From: Aralia elata | Lineage: Eukaryota; Streptophyta; Magnoliopsida; Apiales; Araliaceae | DNA length: 64,000 nt | Direction: 5' to 3' | NCBI GenBank assembly: GCA_034770075.1 | Contig: CM068377.1 | Location: 71,809,358 to 71,873,357, forward strand | In this document: piece by piece, positions 35,214 through 45,956 of the stretch | How the letters are laid out: each line of letters opens with the position of its first letter | How positions within the stretch are numbered: the first letter of the stretch is position 1 | Position numbers and translations under genes: made by a program | The notes under the pieces: generated by a model | The model's input: the letters and a program-made list of their open reading frames with translations, nothing else | What the model was told of the DNA's origin: nothing | The model's database searches: none

Positions 35214-36380
35214 ATATACACGGATCATAAGAGTTTGAAATATATCTTCACACAAAAGGAGTTGAACATGCGACAGAGGAGGTGGTTGGAATTAATCAAA
35301 GATTACGACTGCAAAATTCTTTATCACCCGGGGAAAGCAAACGTAGTAGCAGATGCATTGAGTAGAAAGGGGAACGAAAAATTGTTTATGTTGACAACTC
35401 ACGAGGAGTTAATACTGGAAATGGCGAGATTGGGGATTGAAGTGAAAAGTACGGCAGAGGCAGCAGAGAAGTTATTCGTAATCGAAGCTCATCCGACGTT
35501 ACTCGACAAAGTGAAAGAAGCATAGGAAAAGGATGAAGAGTGTGAAAAGATACAGAAAAGGATCGCAAAAAATGAGGAAGAGAAATTCCGAATGGATAAG
35601 GATGGTATTTTGAGATACGAGGAGCGAGTATGGGTGCCAGCCATGACTGAATTAAGAGATGAGATCTTACATGAGGCACATAATTCAGCATATTCTGTTC
35701 ACCCATGAAGGACAAAAATGTACCGCGATCTTCGTCAATATTTTTGGTGGCCCAACATGAAGCGGGACGTAGCAGAGTACGTTAGCAAGTGTCTCACTTG
35801 TCAACAAGTCAAAGCGGAACATCAGAGACCAAGTGGGTTACTTCAGCCACTAAATATACCGGAATAGAAGTGGGAGCATATCACTATGGACTTCGTGGTA
35901 GGACTTCCAGTTACACAAAAGGGCTATGATGCCATTTGGGTTATCGTGGATCGATTGACAAAATCAGCACACTTTCTACTGATAAAGATCCGATTTAATT
36001 TGAACCAATTAGCCAAGTTATACATAAAGGAAATTGTTTCGCGACATGGAGTGCCAGTGTCAATTGTCTCAGATAGAGATCTGCGCTTCACGTCAAATTT
36101 TTGGAAGAGCTTGCAAGAGAGAATGGGAACACAGTTACGACTAAGTACCGCTTACCATCCTCAAACTGACGGACAGAGCGAACGAACAATTCAGACACTA
36201 GAAGATATGTTGAGAGCTTGTGTGATGGATTTCAAGGGAAATTGGGACGACCATTTACCACTTGTGGAATTTGCTTATAACAATAGTTATCATGCAAGTA
36301 TCGGCATGCCGCCATATGAAGCCCTCTACGGAAGGAAGTGCAGGACACCATTAAGCTGGGATGAGGTTGACGAACGGTGA
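35214..36380 (+). pseudogene. RNase H end and integrase of element A, with four stop codons
   Basis: It continues the frame cut by J. RNase H C-terminus: TDHKSLKYIFTQKELNM, YHPGKANVVADALSRK. Integrase: zinc-binding HHCC part (about 35660-35810, with CLTCQQ), catalytic core with MDFVVGLP (35886 on), VSDRD near 36070 and DGQSERT near 36171 giving the D,D,E set. Stops are TAG 35523, TGA 35706, TAG 35865 and TGA 36378. Element B has CAG and TGG at the first and third positions, so these are mutations. All occur in phase and no frameshift is seen. The enzyme would be non-functional. Confidence 0.93.
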
Positions 36381-36926
36381 CTGTTGGGACCAGAATTGGT
36401 GCAGCAGACAGCAGAAGTGGTCATAGTGATCAGGGCAAGATTAGTTGCAGCCCAAGACCAACAAAAGAAGTATGCAGATCAACATCGCCAGACGAGAGAC
36501 TTCGACGTCGGCAGTTACGTGTTTCTGAAGGTATCTCCCTGGAAAGGGAAGATACGTTTTGGGAAGAAAGGAAAGTTAAGCCCGAGGTTCGTAGGACCGT
36601 TTGAAGTATTAAGAAGAGTTGGTGAAGTGGCGTACGAGGTAGCCTTGCCTCCTGAACTGGAGCATATCCACAATGTATTCCACGTCTCAGTGTTACGACC
36701 ATATAAGCCCGATTATAAGCATGTGATATCGTATGAGCCCGTCCAAATAGAGAAAGATCTTACGTATGAGGAAATTCCTATTCAGATAGTCGATAGGAAA
36801 GAGCAAGTATTAAGAAATAAGGTTATACCTTCTGTAAAAGTAGTTTGGCGAAACCACAATGCCGAGGAGGCTACGTGGGAATTAGAAGATAAGATGATGG
36901 AGAATTACCCTCAACTTTTTGCTTAA
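36381..36926 (+). pseudogene. Integrase C-terminus and chromodomain of element A
   Basis: The same frame continues after the TGA at 36378. The part up to about 36750 is the integrase C-terminal region with the YVFLKVSPWKGKIRFGKKGK segment, followed by HVSVLRPYKPD. Residues from VDRKEQVLRNK to HNAEEATWELEDKM (about 36790-36895) form a chromodomain-like tail, which marks the chromovirus Tekay group and is thought to guide integration to marked chromatin. The frame ends with TAA at 36924-36926. Confidence 0.88.
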
Positions 36927-36960
36927 CCTTGTATTGTGATTCTGGGGACAGAATCCTTAT

Positions 36961-36973
36961 AAGGAGGGGAGAA
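36961..36973 (+). promoter_or_regulatory. Polypurine tract of element A
   Basis: AAGGAGGGGAGAA directly before the 3' LTR start TGTAACA at 36974. Confidence 0.88.
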
Positions 36974-39900
36974 TGTAACAATCAAGAATTTTGAATTTTC
37001 TTGTAACCCGAGTTACGTGTGAATGAAATGAATTTTTATTTTTATTTATATTATTATGTGTTATGTACTTAAAGGTTGTGTTATAACCTAGAATATGTGT
37101 ATGTGTTGAATTTTATGGGTTGTGTTGTCGTTAGAGTGAATATATTGACTTCGCGAAAAATCGCAAAATCACTATTCATGGGGCACGTTTACCGAGATAC
37201 TATTCACGTCATAATATTTTTGTGTCTTTTTCTATTTTAATAAATTTCATAAATACGTGTATACATACGAATAATTTTTTCAAGCGTCAGAAATTTTATT
37301 TGAGCTGATACGTGATTTTATCCGTATCCGAAATGTATAATATGACTGTTCCGAATAAATGGACAAACTCCGTAATTATTTTGTTTATGTGTCCCAATAA
37401 TTTATAGGAGTACCCATTTTAATTTTGGGTAGATTTATTTACCAGTTTTGGTATAAAAGTGGGAGTTTTCGGATATATTTTTGTGTATTTGAGTATTTAT
37501 TTTAGCTTGTTATTCTAAGTGGGAACCAACCTAAACCCTTGGACCAATCAAATGCTAGGATAAGGGAGTATAGGCGGCAGCATGCTGCAATTTTGTGAGG
37601 CTCAATGCCTTATTTTTCTTCCAAATTGCTGAACTTTATTGAGCCATTCCCCTTCATCCTCCCAAAGCCTCCTAGCTGCCATTCCATTCAAACTTCTTCT
37701 CTCCCATTCATTCCCTAAACCAACTGAAGATAGAGAGAGATAGAGTGTGAAGGTGCTGCAGATTATTGAGAGTGAGAGGGCATTAAAGGAGGAGTAGAAG
37801 AACAAGAAGAAGCAAAGAACAAGAAAAGAAGAGGAGGAAGAAGAAGGAAGGAGGAGCTCAATCCAATCGAGCCCAGCAATTTTCTTAGCACCTAGGAAGG
37901 ATTTACAAGGTAAACAATCAACCAAAAATCAATTCCATTTGAGTTTGATTAAAATTTTCGAGTTCTATGTGTTCTTGAGCTCAAACCATTGGGTTTGAGC
38001 ATTTCTTGCAATTGTTGTTGTAATTGTTAGTTATGGTTGATTTTTATTGTTACCAAGACATCTTGTAAGCTATTAATAACATCAAAGTGGAACAATAATG
38101 GAAGAAATTCGTACCTATGCTTAAGGAGGATGAAGAACATGAAGAACATGAAGAACAATGGACATTTTGGACAAATCTTGGACCTATGGACTGTTTTGGA
38201 CAATCTGTAGTTAATTTTTCGTGTTAGTTTAATTTGTTTGTTGTTATGGTATTGTAGTTCCATGGATTACCAAGTTAACCCAATTGGAATCGAGTAAAAA
38301 GGTATAAAAATGAAGATTTGGTGATGATTTTAGTGAAGAACACTTAGAACATGTAAAACAGAGCATGAATTGATACTTTGGCCCAAGATTCGGCCATGTT
38401 AATATTAATGGGTAGCTCTGAATTTTTGATATGTTGTAGCTCTGTGTATTAGGAGTCCATAGAGTCCGGAACGGACCAATTTGAAGGTCTAGAGAAGAAG
38501 TTATGAGGATTGGAGTAAAGGAGGGTCAAAATCGCGATGTCTGACAAGTGCCACCAGGCCACCCGCGCGCCCGCACGAAGGCCCCCGCGCGCCCACGCGT
38601 GCCCGCTGCCGCACGCCGTGCGCCTGGTGCCGCCCGCCCGCGTGTGCGCTGCCCGACTCAGCTTCGACGTCCGTTGGGAAAATGACCATAACTTTCTCAT
38701 ACGGACTCGGAATTAGGCGATTTAAGATGATCCGAAAAGCTAATAGATAGACCTACAACATCCATTAATTAGAATTGAAATTTTATAACTGGAGGAATTT
38801 TGAAATTGACCATTTTTAGGGCTGTTGTGCAAGCGGAAGGCGTCGTTCATGCGTGTGTGCATCGTGTAATGCTTCCAACAATAAAAGACATTGTTCTAAG
38901 TCCAAAAAACATGAATGTTATGATTTATAATGATACTTAGCATTAACTAATGAGTATTAGATAAATCGAATGAGCGTGCTAGGCGTACACAATTGCGTGT
39001 CGGTTGGGCATTCGACTAGGCGAGGTTGGCGTGCGGACGCGCAAGCGTCATAACGCTGTAACTAGTGTGTATAATATTATTTAATATTTTGTTTCTTATA
39101 AGAATGAAACATTATAGAGTAGTATAAACCATTATTTGGTATCTAGTATGTGACTAACTGTTATGTGAATATGTACTTAATTGTGTAGGATATTAAGGAG
39201 CGTGTGTTGTAATATTGTAGCAGGCGCACCAGGCAAGTTTCCTAACGCTTGTCTAACCCTTGAGTTGGGAAAGTTCCCTAACTTCATTCTTTCTATATAT
39301 TGAATGCAAATTTTCTTAACCTTATTCAAGCTATTTATTAAGAAAGTTTCATCTGATTCAAGTTATAATTGGTCAAGTATTCTATATTATTGCAAGTTCC
39401 TTACTCAACTATTATTTTTATTTGAGCAAGCTTCCTATCTTATACAAATGTTGTATATTGTTGCAAGTATTACTCCATTAAGCGAGTTTCTTATCGTATT
39501 CAAGATATTCTGGACAGGTTCCTTTACTTCAATCAATGTCGTATTGCAAGTACTCTTAGAATGAACTATTAATCGCTCACGTTACCTAGTCATGCTTCAA
39601 CGCATGTTATTAAAGCTTTCAAGTTCTATATTCCATGAACTGCATGAGATAGATGTCAAAGCCAATTGTTTCGGCTAGACGTATGTTTAATCATCATTGT
39701 TGTTAAGTAAAGCTATCCGATCAAATTGTTTGGTTTGGATTCCTATGTAAAGCTGAGATGACCAACCCTCACAGCAGGGGAAACAGTATGTATGTCGGGA
39801 AACCGACACGCGCGCAAACAGTATGTAAAAGGGGTTATGCATAACAGCGGGTACATTAGGCTGATCACCTATTGTATTAGTATGCCGGATTATCGGATGA

Positions 39901-40495
39901 ATTTCTGGTGATTCTAGTAAAAGTTCAGTGTCATGATGACCACTTAGTATAGAATATTTCCTCCATTTGGAAACCTTAAAATCATTCGGCCCATAGAGGC
40001 CCTACAATTGTGTTAAAGAGATCATTCGTTGAGATTGTGCAAATTCTTGAGCTATCTTTTAATCTCTTGATTCTTGTAAGCTATAAAGTATTCATGTGAT
40101 GATTCACGTTTACTGTTATCATACTTGCTGAGCAAATTTGTTGCTCACCCTTGCTTTCCTTAAAATATTTCAGTTAGTGGAGCTCGTGGTGAAAGCTCAG
40201 GGAAGGATAAAGGCAAAGGCATAGCTACTGATTAGCTTCGTACTGTTAAGATTACCATTTTGATTGTGTATTAAGACTCGTTGACTTTTGTGATGTATTA
40301 AGACTTAATTACCCTTATATATTAAGTTACGTTTTGTAAAAGTTTTGGTTTCGAGACTTGGGACAGGATTATTTATGTTATATCAACATAAATATTCCTT
40401 TATTGCCGCTGTAAGTTATCAATAGTTTGATGCACATATGAGAAAGTGACGAACCAGGTCCGCGGTTCGGGTGACCCGGATTTGGGGGCGTCACA
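36974..40495 (+). repeat. 3' LTR of element A
   Basis: 3522 bp, collinear with 21595-25115. The GC-rich cassette is at about 38545-38660 and the shared module at 38661-38742. It ends ...GGGGGCGTCACA before the target duplication ATGTT. Confidence 0.97.
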
Positions 40496-40500
40496 ATGTT

Positions 40501-40719
40501 CATGGGAAGGATATTATTTCAAAGTATAGTAAAGAGGGGAAGAATTTAGTGTTGAAGTCAGATGTTGAAGAAAAGAGTTTGGGGAGACATGCGAAGAAGA
40601 AGGTTAAATCAGTCGCATGTATAGATTCTGATTTTGAAGGTTCTCAACAAATAGTTGAGAAAGAAATTGAAGTCGAGCATAATAAGCAAAAAATTGTTCC
40701 CATGCAAAAATATTTGAAG
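40501..40719 (+). CDS. Ulp1 gene exon 1, second part
   Basis: 73 codons in phase with 21487-21594, Lys/Glu-rich, ending ...PMQKYLK before the donor GTTTGC. The following intron (40720-41381) is T-rich, with several TTGGTTAC-like words. Confidence 0.75.
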
Positions 40720-41381
40720 GTTTGCTATTTTTAATTTTTGTTATGAATATAGATTTTTTATTTGTTTTTGGTTACTTATGTTTTTGTTTTTTTGTATGAT
40801 GATGTTCTGGTTTATGTTGTTGTGTTTATTATGTTTGTGAGTAGTGTCATTAATGTTGAAGTTGTTGTTTGGTAAAATTATTGTTTGCATATTCAGTTGA
40901 GATTTTGTAAATAATTTATTTTGTTTTGTTTATTAGATTACAGTATTGTGGTTATACAGGTTGAATATATTTTGTTGGTTACTTGCAAATAGATTTTTAG
41001 TTACCTTCATTCATATGTTTGGAAACTGCTAATTATATACTTTTTAAAATGTATTATATTGCATTAGAGTTGGAGTTGTATGAAGGATTGTTCAACTTTT
41101 AGTTGTTAAAATTACTGTTTTCATTACTATTTGTTAAAATGGTTATGTTTTTTTCGATTTTAAGTATTGTTAGTTTTATTTTATATATTTGTTAGAACAT
41201 AATTTGTTATTAATTAAATAGTTTGCTTAATTTTGGGTTATGGTTACTTGTTGATATTATTTTGTTACTATTATTAGTGTAATTGGATATCGTTGATTTA
41301 ATAGCTTTGTTTTTGAAGTTTTTTAGATGTTGTATTTTGTTTTGTGTAGTGTGTTTGTAATCAAATTTACTGCATTTTCAG

Positions 41382-42248
41382 ATTTGGGATCTATTCTATG
41401 AGGAGCATCATCGAAATTTTACAGCAAAAGTCATTTACTGGTGTGATTTGGAAGTGCCAAATATTATCAAGTCTAAATTGTCTGACGTACAGTTGAAAAA
41501 GTTTAAGTTGTCTTGTTTTGGTGAATTTTTAGAATTTGGACAGCCCCAAATGTTTTCCCAGATTATCCATCATGCTTTGGTTAGGGAAGTTTATCAAAGG
41601 GATAATGGGGAAATGTGGTTTATTTTTGGTGAGAGACGGGTAAGGTTTGGATTGCCTGAATTTTCTTTACTTTCTGGTTTAAATTGGAAAGGAGATGAAG
41701 ATATTGAATGTTACAAGGGGATTGAAAATTTGTTTGTGGAAATTTTTTTTGGAAATGAGGTTGTAACCCGGTCTAATATAGGGAGGATATATAGGAGTGC
41801 TTCTTTTAATGATGATGATGAGGCAGTTAGGATGTCTATCATTTTCTTGGTTTTTAATTTCATATTAGCTACTGTTTCTGACAATTATGTTGATGAAGCT
41901 CTGTTTAACTTTTTGTGTCATGGGGATTTTGAAAGGTATCCATGGGGAAAAGTTGCTTTTGAACAAACAAAGAAATCCCTATCACTTTCATTAAAGGGTC
42001 ATGTAAAGAAGGATAAATATGGTGGAGTGATGTACAATTTTTTCAGGGAAGGTTATTGTAAATCCTACAAGCTTAATGGATTACCTTATGTGTTTCAAGT
42101 TTTTTTGTTTGAAACAATTCCTACATTGAAGGTCAGGGGCTTTTGTATTGATGATAATGTTTCAGAATTCAGATTGTTTAGATGGAGGGAGTTAGGAAAG
42201 CCTCCTACTAACGTCCAGTTGAATGACCTGGTGTTTGGATCTGGTCAG
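41382..42248 (+). CDS. Ulp1 gene exon 2: DUF1985 domain
   Basis: 289 codons from acceptor TTTTCAG to donor GTATGA. It carries DUF1985 landmarks: FGEFLEF near the start, WFIFGERRVRFGLPEFSLLSGL, and a Leu/Phe-rich helical part (IIFLVFNFILATVSDNYVDEALFNFL), then GLPYVFQVFLFETIP. DUF1985 is typically found with Ulp1 domains in plant transposon proteins; its own role is unknown. Confidence 0.88.
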
Positions 42249-42383
42249 GTATGATAGTTACCAGTTTCATTATATTTGGTTACCTTTATATATGGTATTG
42301 GTTACTGTTTATTTATAATTTTGTTTATGTTTTATGTTCAATTGTTCTGACATGGTATATTTGTTGCTTTTAATATGTTTCAG

Positions 42384-42743
42384 TTGATTGTTCAAAATAT
42401 TGTTCCTACAGAGGATGAGAAGGTGAGGTTGGAATTAGGTGGATTTCATTTTTTTAGTACAAGTGATAGTGGTCCCAAGATTTCAGATATTAAAGTTGAA
42501 TCATCAAGGAAGGGTAAAGACTTTAGGTTTTCTATTTCTGATTTGAAAAAGGTTATTGATGCTCGGGTGAAGCCTTTGGAAGGGAAGGTGAAGAAAGAAA
42601 TTGAGGATTTGGGTGTTGAATTAAAAGATCAAATGCAATTGCTTCATTTTCAGATTTGTAGGGACATGAAGAAGATGTTTAGAAAGCATTTAAAACGCCA
42701 GTCTAGTAATATCAATCGGAAAGATGTATCTGTTGACGATGAC

Positions 42744-42774
<31 letters not shown>

Positions 42775-42950
42775 TTGAGTTGGATGATAATGTTGGTGCT
42801 GACAATGTTAATGTTGTAGCTGATGATGATATGAATGTTGATGATGATGTTGTAGTTGAAGTTCCCGGCAATTCAAAACAGTTTCATAGTGGTGTTGATG
42901 TCGATGCTGGTGGTGTTGGTGGGATTCAGTTTGAAGAAGACGATACAAAG
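42384..42950 (+). CDS. Ulp1 gene exon 3: acidic linker
   Basis: 189 codons. A basic/coiled-coil first half (KKVIDARVKPLEGKVKKEIEDL) is followed by a run of about a dozen Asp encoded by a GAT/GAC repeat at about 42737-42773, then Val/Asp/Asn-rich low complexity. The repeat is prone to length change. Confidence 0.8.
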
Positions 42951-43128
42951 GTTTTCATATTGTGTTGATTTGCATTTGTATTTAATTTTTTCAATTTTTA
43001 TTGATAAAATGTAGGTTTTTTTAAACACTATGAAAAAGATCAATGACATTCCTAGTTTTGTTTATTATGTCTTTTTTGTATTTTTTGTTTAAATGATTAA
43101 TTATTTTGTTCTTTAAAATTTTTCACAG

Positions 43129-44707
43129 ATTGGCAAGGACAATGACATGCCATCTTTTGATTTATTAAGCCAACCAAGTGGGAAGGAGATTGTTGTTTAT
43201 GTTGCTGATCAGGTTATTGTTATATTAAAAAAAACAGTTTACTGTATATGTTGGATTTGCAATTGCATTTGTTGGTTTTGATTAGATGATTTTTAAGTTT
43301 TTTTATTAACCCTGTTCAATTTATTGTTAATTCAAAAATTTTGTTACTTGCATATGTATATTTGGCTACTGTATTATATACAGTTTGTTACTGTTTTGTA
43401 ATTTTGTATTGCAAATTTTGGGTACTGCATTATAGTATACATTGGTTACTACATTGTAGTATATAGAATAGTGCATTATAGCTTACGTTAATGCAATACA
43501 AATTTTTTTAATATAAATGACTTTATTCCTATTACTTCATATATTGGTTAATATAAATGACTTTATTATGTCTTTATTTTCATTGTTTGGATTGGTTACT
43601 GCAAATTTTAGTTACCTGCATATGTTATTTTGGTTAGTGCATTATAATATAGTTTAGATTTCTTATTTAATTACGTTGTTACCTGTATGTGTTTGGGTTG
43701 AAAAAATAATTTTATATGTTCTATTTTTTGTCAATTGATATAGGGCTATAAAATGGATACAAAAGACATTTCCCCACTTGATCAACTGATATTAACCACC
43801 CAGGACATAGCTGATTGTGTTGAGGTGGAGAAGAGTGCCCATATGCGACGTGGTAGACCAATTCGTGAACAGTTAAAGAGTGCTTTTTTGAGGTCTCCAT
43901 ATACAACAAAATTTGGGTCTGCTTCTTCATATTCTAAGGGTGATACTCAAATTCGTACAGACATTTGTGCATTCCCAAAATTATGCATGGCCATGCCATC
44001 TAAATACGAAGAAGCATTATTTGATCAGTGGTTTAAGGTTGGGTTAAACAACAGAAAAAGGTATTGTTACCTGTAGCTTAACAATTATGTATTTTTTAAT
44101 AATACAAAGAAATCTGTTTTATTTTGGAAACAAATTATAAGTATTACAGTACATTATGGTTTTTAGAATACTATGTTTTGGTTTATATTAATGTGTCCTC
44201 AGAGTAGTGTTTTAGATCCTTTTATATTATTTTTGTTTATTTCATATTTGTTTACTTCAAACAGGTTGCCAAGTTTGTTGTTGATTACATGATGTCTATG
44301 TTTTGTTATTATTATAATGTATTTTAGTTTATTATTAACTTATGTTTTGTTTACTGTTATATTATGCTCTGTTTAATATGTTATTATGTTTTGGTTAATG
44401 TTTAATATGTTATTATGTTTTGGTTACTATTTTACTATTTATTGGTTAGCATGTAATTGTTTGCAATATAGAGGTTCTATATATTGGTTATTAATGCATC
44501 ATCAATCATGATTTGGCTACAGTGTATGATTATATTGTAATTTTTACTTTTAGAGTGTACTCTGATATGCTTTTACAATGAAGGACTGATAAATTTTCGG
44601 GAGTCAGCAATAAGATTGATCCTTCATTTATGTTTGGGTCTATACCAATTTCTTCAAAAATGTGGTTCTACAAGTTGAAGACCCCAGGACAGTGGCTGGA
44701 TGATGAT
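43129..44707 (+). CDS. Ulp1 gene exons 4-6
   Basis: Exons 43129-43212 (28 codons), 43744-44060 (ends in phase 2) and 44584-44707. The last ends ...TPGQWLDDD, where Ulp1-family enzymes usually carry the W-L-x-D substrate-groove motif at the start of the protease fold. Introns are T-rich, long (531 and 523 bases) and contain TTGGTTAC-like words. Confidence 0.75.
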
Positions 44708-44868
44708 GTGAGTTCCTATTTTTTTTATAAAAAAAAACTTTAGTGATAAATATGGTTACCTTATTAGACTTTTTTAGTAACGATTTATAACAGTTTTGAT
44801 AACAGTTAACATATACTTGTTTTTTCCATCAACTGTACAAATATTAATTTTTACTTTATTACTCTCAG

Positions 44869-45679
44869 CACATCAATATTGCACTATACTACTTCCGGAA
44901 ATTGGTCAGACAGGCTGATAGTGTTCACATCAGAGCAACGACCACGGACTGCTTGTTTCATGCGAAGATAACTGCTTTGCATGAAGCATACACTTCAAAA
45001 AATTCAGATAAGAGTTTATTAACGGGGGATTGTGTTATTGCTAAATATGTCCGTGGATTTTCCATGGAAGTGAATACACCCTGGTTCAATGTTGATTATG
45101 TTTTGTTCCCCATTCACATGTCATCTCCACCACACTGGTTTCTATTGACTTTTGATGTGCATCGCAGACTGTTACAAGTTTACAATTCTCTGCAACCAAC
45201 CAGTTCACAAATGCAATCAAAAATTATGGATATGTGTGAGCCTTATATTTTCATCCTTCCCATAATATTGTCTAACTGTGGTTTTTGGAGGGATAGGACT
45301 GATATTGATTTCGAGAGTGAACCGTATTGTAATAAGGCGGAACAAGACATAATTGAACTTGAATTTGTAAAGGGGGTACCGGAACAAAGTGATGGGTAAG
45401 GTTTTTATTGTTTTCATTTATTTATTTATTGTATCTTGTATGATTTTACTTTTGGTTATTGTTTTGATAATTTTTTGTTTGTGCAGTGATTGTGGGATGT
45501 TCACGATTTGTTTTGCTGAGCATGTTATTCACCAACAGATTGCTGAATTGCCTGTACCTTTCCCTATTGCGCAGTACAGAAAGAAATTATGCGTAAACCT
45601 GTACATGCATGCCAGGACCAAACAGTTGGAGGGTTACGAGACTGATGATGAATATGCAGACAGATTTGCCCAAGATTAA
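44869..45679 (+). CDS. Ulp1 gene exons 7-8: C48 peptidase core
   Basis: Exon 7 44869-45395, exon 8 45487-45679, with the stop TAA at 45677. Catalytic His is in PPHWFLLTFD (codon 45133-45135) and catalytic Cys in DCGMF (codon 45491-45493). The oxyanion Gln is probably in VPEQSDG just before it. The usual Asp in the Y-D-S-L motif is Asn here (codon AAT 45184-45186). An intron divides the Gln from the Cys. Confidence 0.9.
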
Positions 45680-45956
45680 TCTTAGTTTGGTTTTCAATGT
45701 GTTCTCCTTCTAAACTGGTTTAAATACATTGTTTCTTTAATGGGTATATATAACCATTTATGTCGAATATTTTTGGGTTTAGATCAGCTACTGTAAATGG
45801 GATTCCTTATTTATTTGATTATATTATCAGTTTCTTGATCTTGAGTTTGTTGGTTTTTATTTGGCACTTATCAGTTGTTTTTTATATATTGTATGTAATG
45901 TGCAGTTGTATTGAAAATATTTTGTTTTTTGACAAAACTATAAAATCTTGGTAACC

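Larger units (their letters stand above)
21595..40495 (+). mobile_element. Element A: Tekay/Del chromovirus, near-complete, with element J nested in pol
   Basis: Plus-strand LTR retrotransposon with TSD ATGTT at 21590-21594 and 40496-40500. LTRs are 3521 and 3522 bp (21595-25115 and 36974-40495), TG...CA ended and very similar, with about a dozen differences in the first 270 bases and long identical stretches later. Primer site 25119-25129, PPT 36961-36973. gag, PR, RT, RNase H, IN and chromodomain are all recognisable in one phase once J is left out. Five in-frame stops (26962, 35523, 35706, 35865, 36378) make it defective. Without J it is about 11.9 kb. Confidence 0.96.
21487..45679 (+). 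pseudogene. DUF1985-Ulp1 (C48) cysteine protease gene of the MULE, interrupted by element A
   Basis: My eight-exon model keeps phase throughout: exon 1 21487-21594 joined across element A to 40501-40719; 41382-42248; 42384-42950; 43129-43212; 43744-44060; 44584-44707; 44869-45395; 45487-45679. All introns have GT-AG ends, and the product would be about 1001 residues. Domain order: basic Lys/Arg-rich N-terminus, DUF1985 (exon 2), acidic Asp-rich linker with a GAT repeat (exon 3), linker exons, then a C48 Ulp1-type peptidase (exons 6-8). Ulp1 enzymes cleave SUMO precursors and conjugates; the targets of transposon-borne versions are unknown. The only break is the 18.9-kb element A in exon 1. 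The catalytic Asp position reads Asn. Confidence 0.9.

Noticed and set aside
42650..42871. Ser-rich minus-strand frame
   Set aside because: Antisense of the Asp-coding GAT repeat in exon 3 of the Ulp1 gene.
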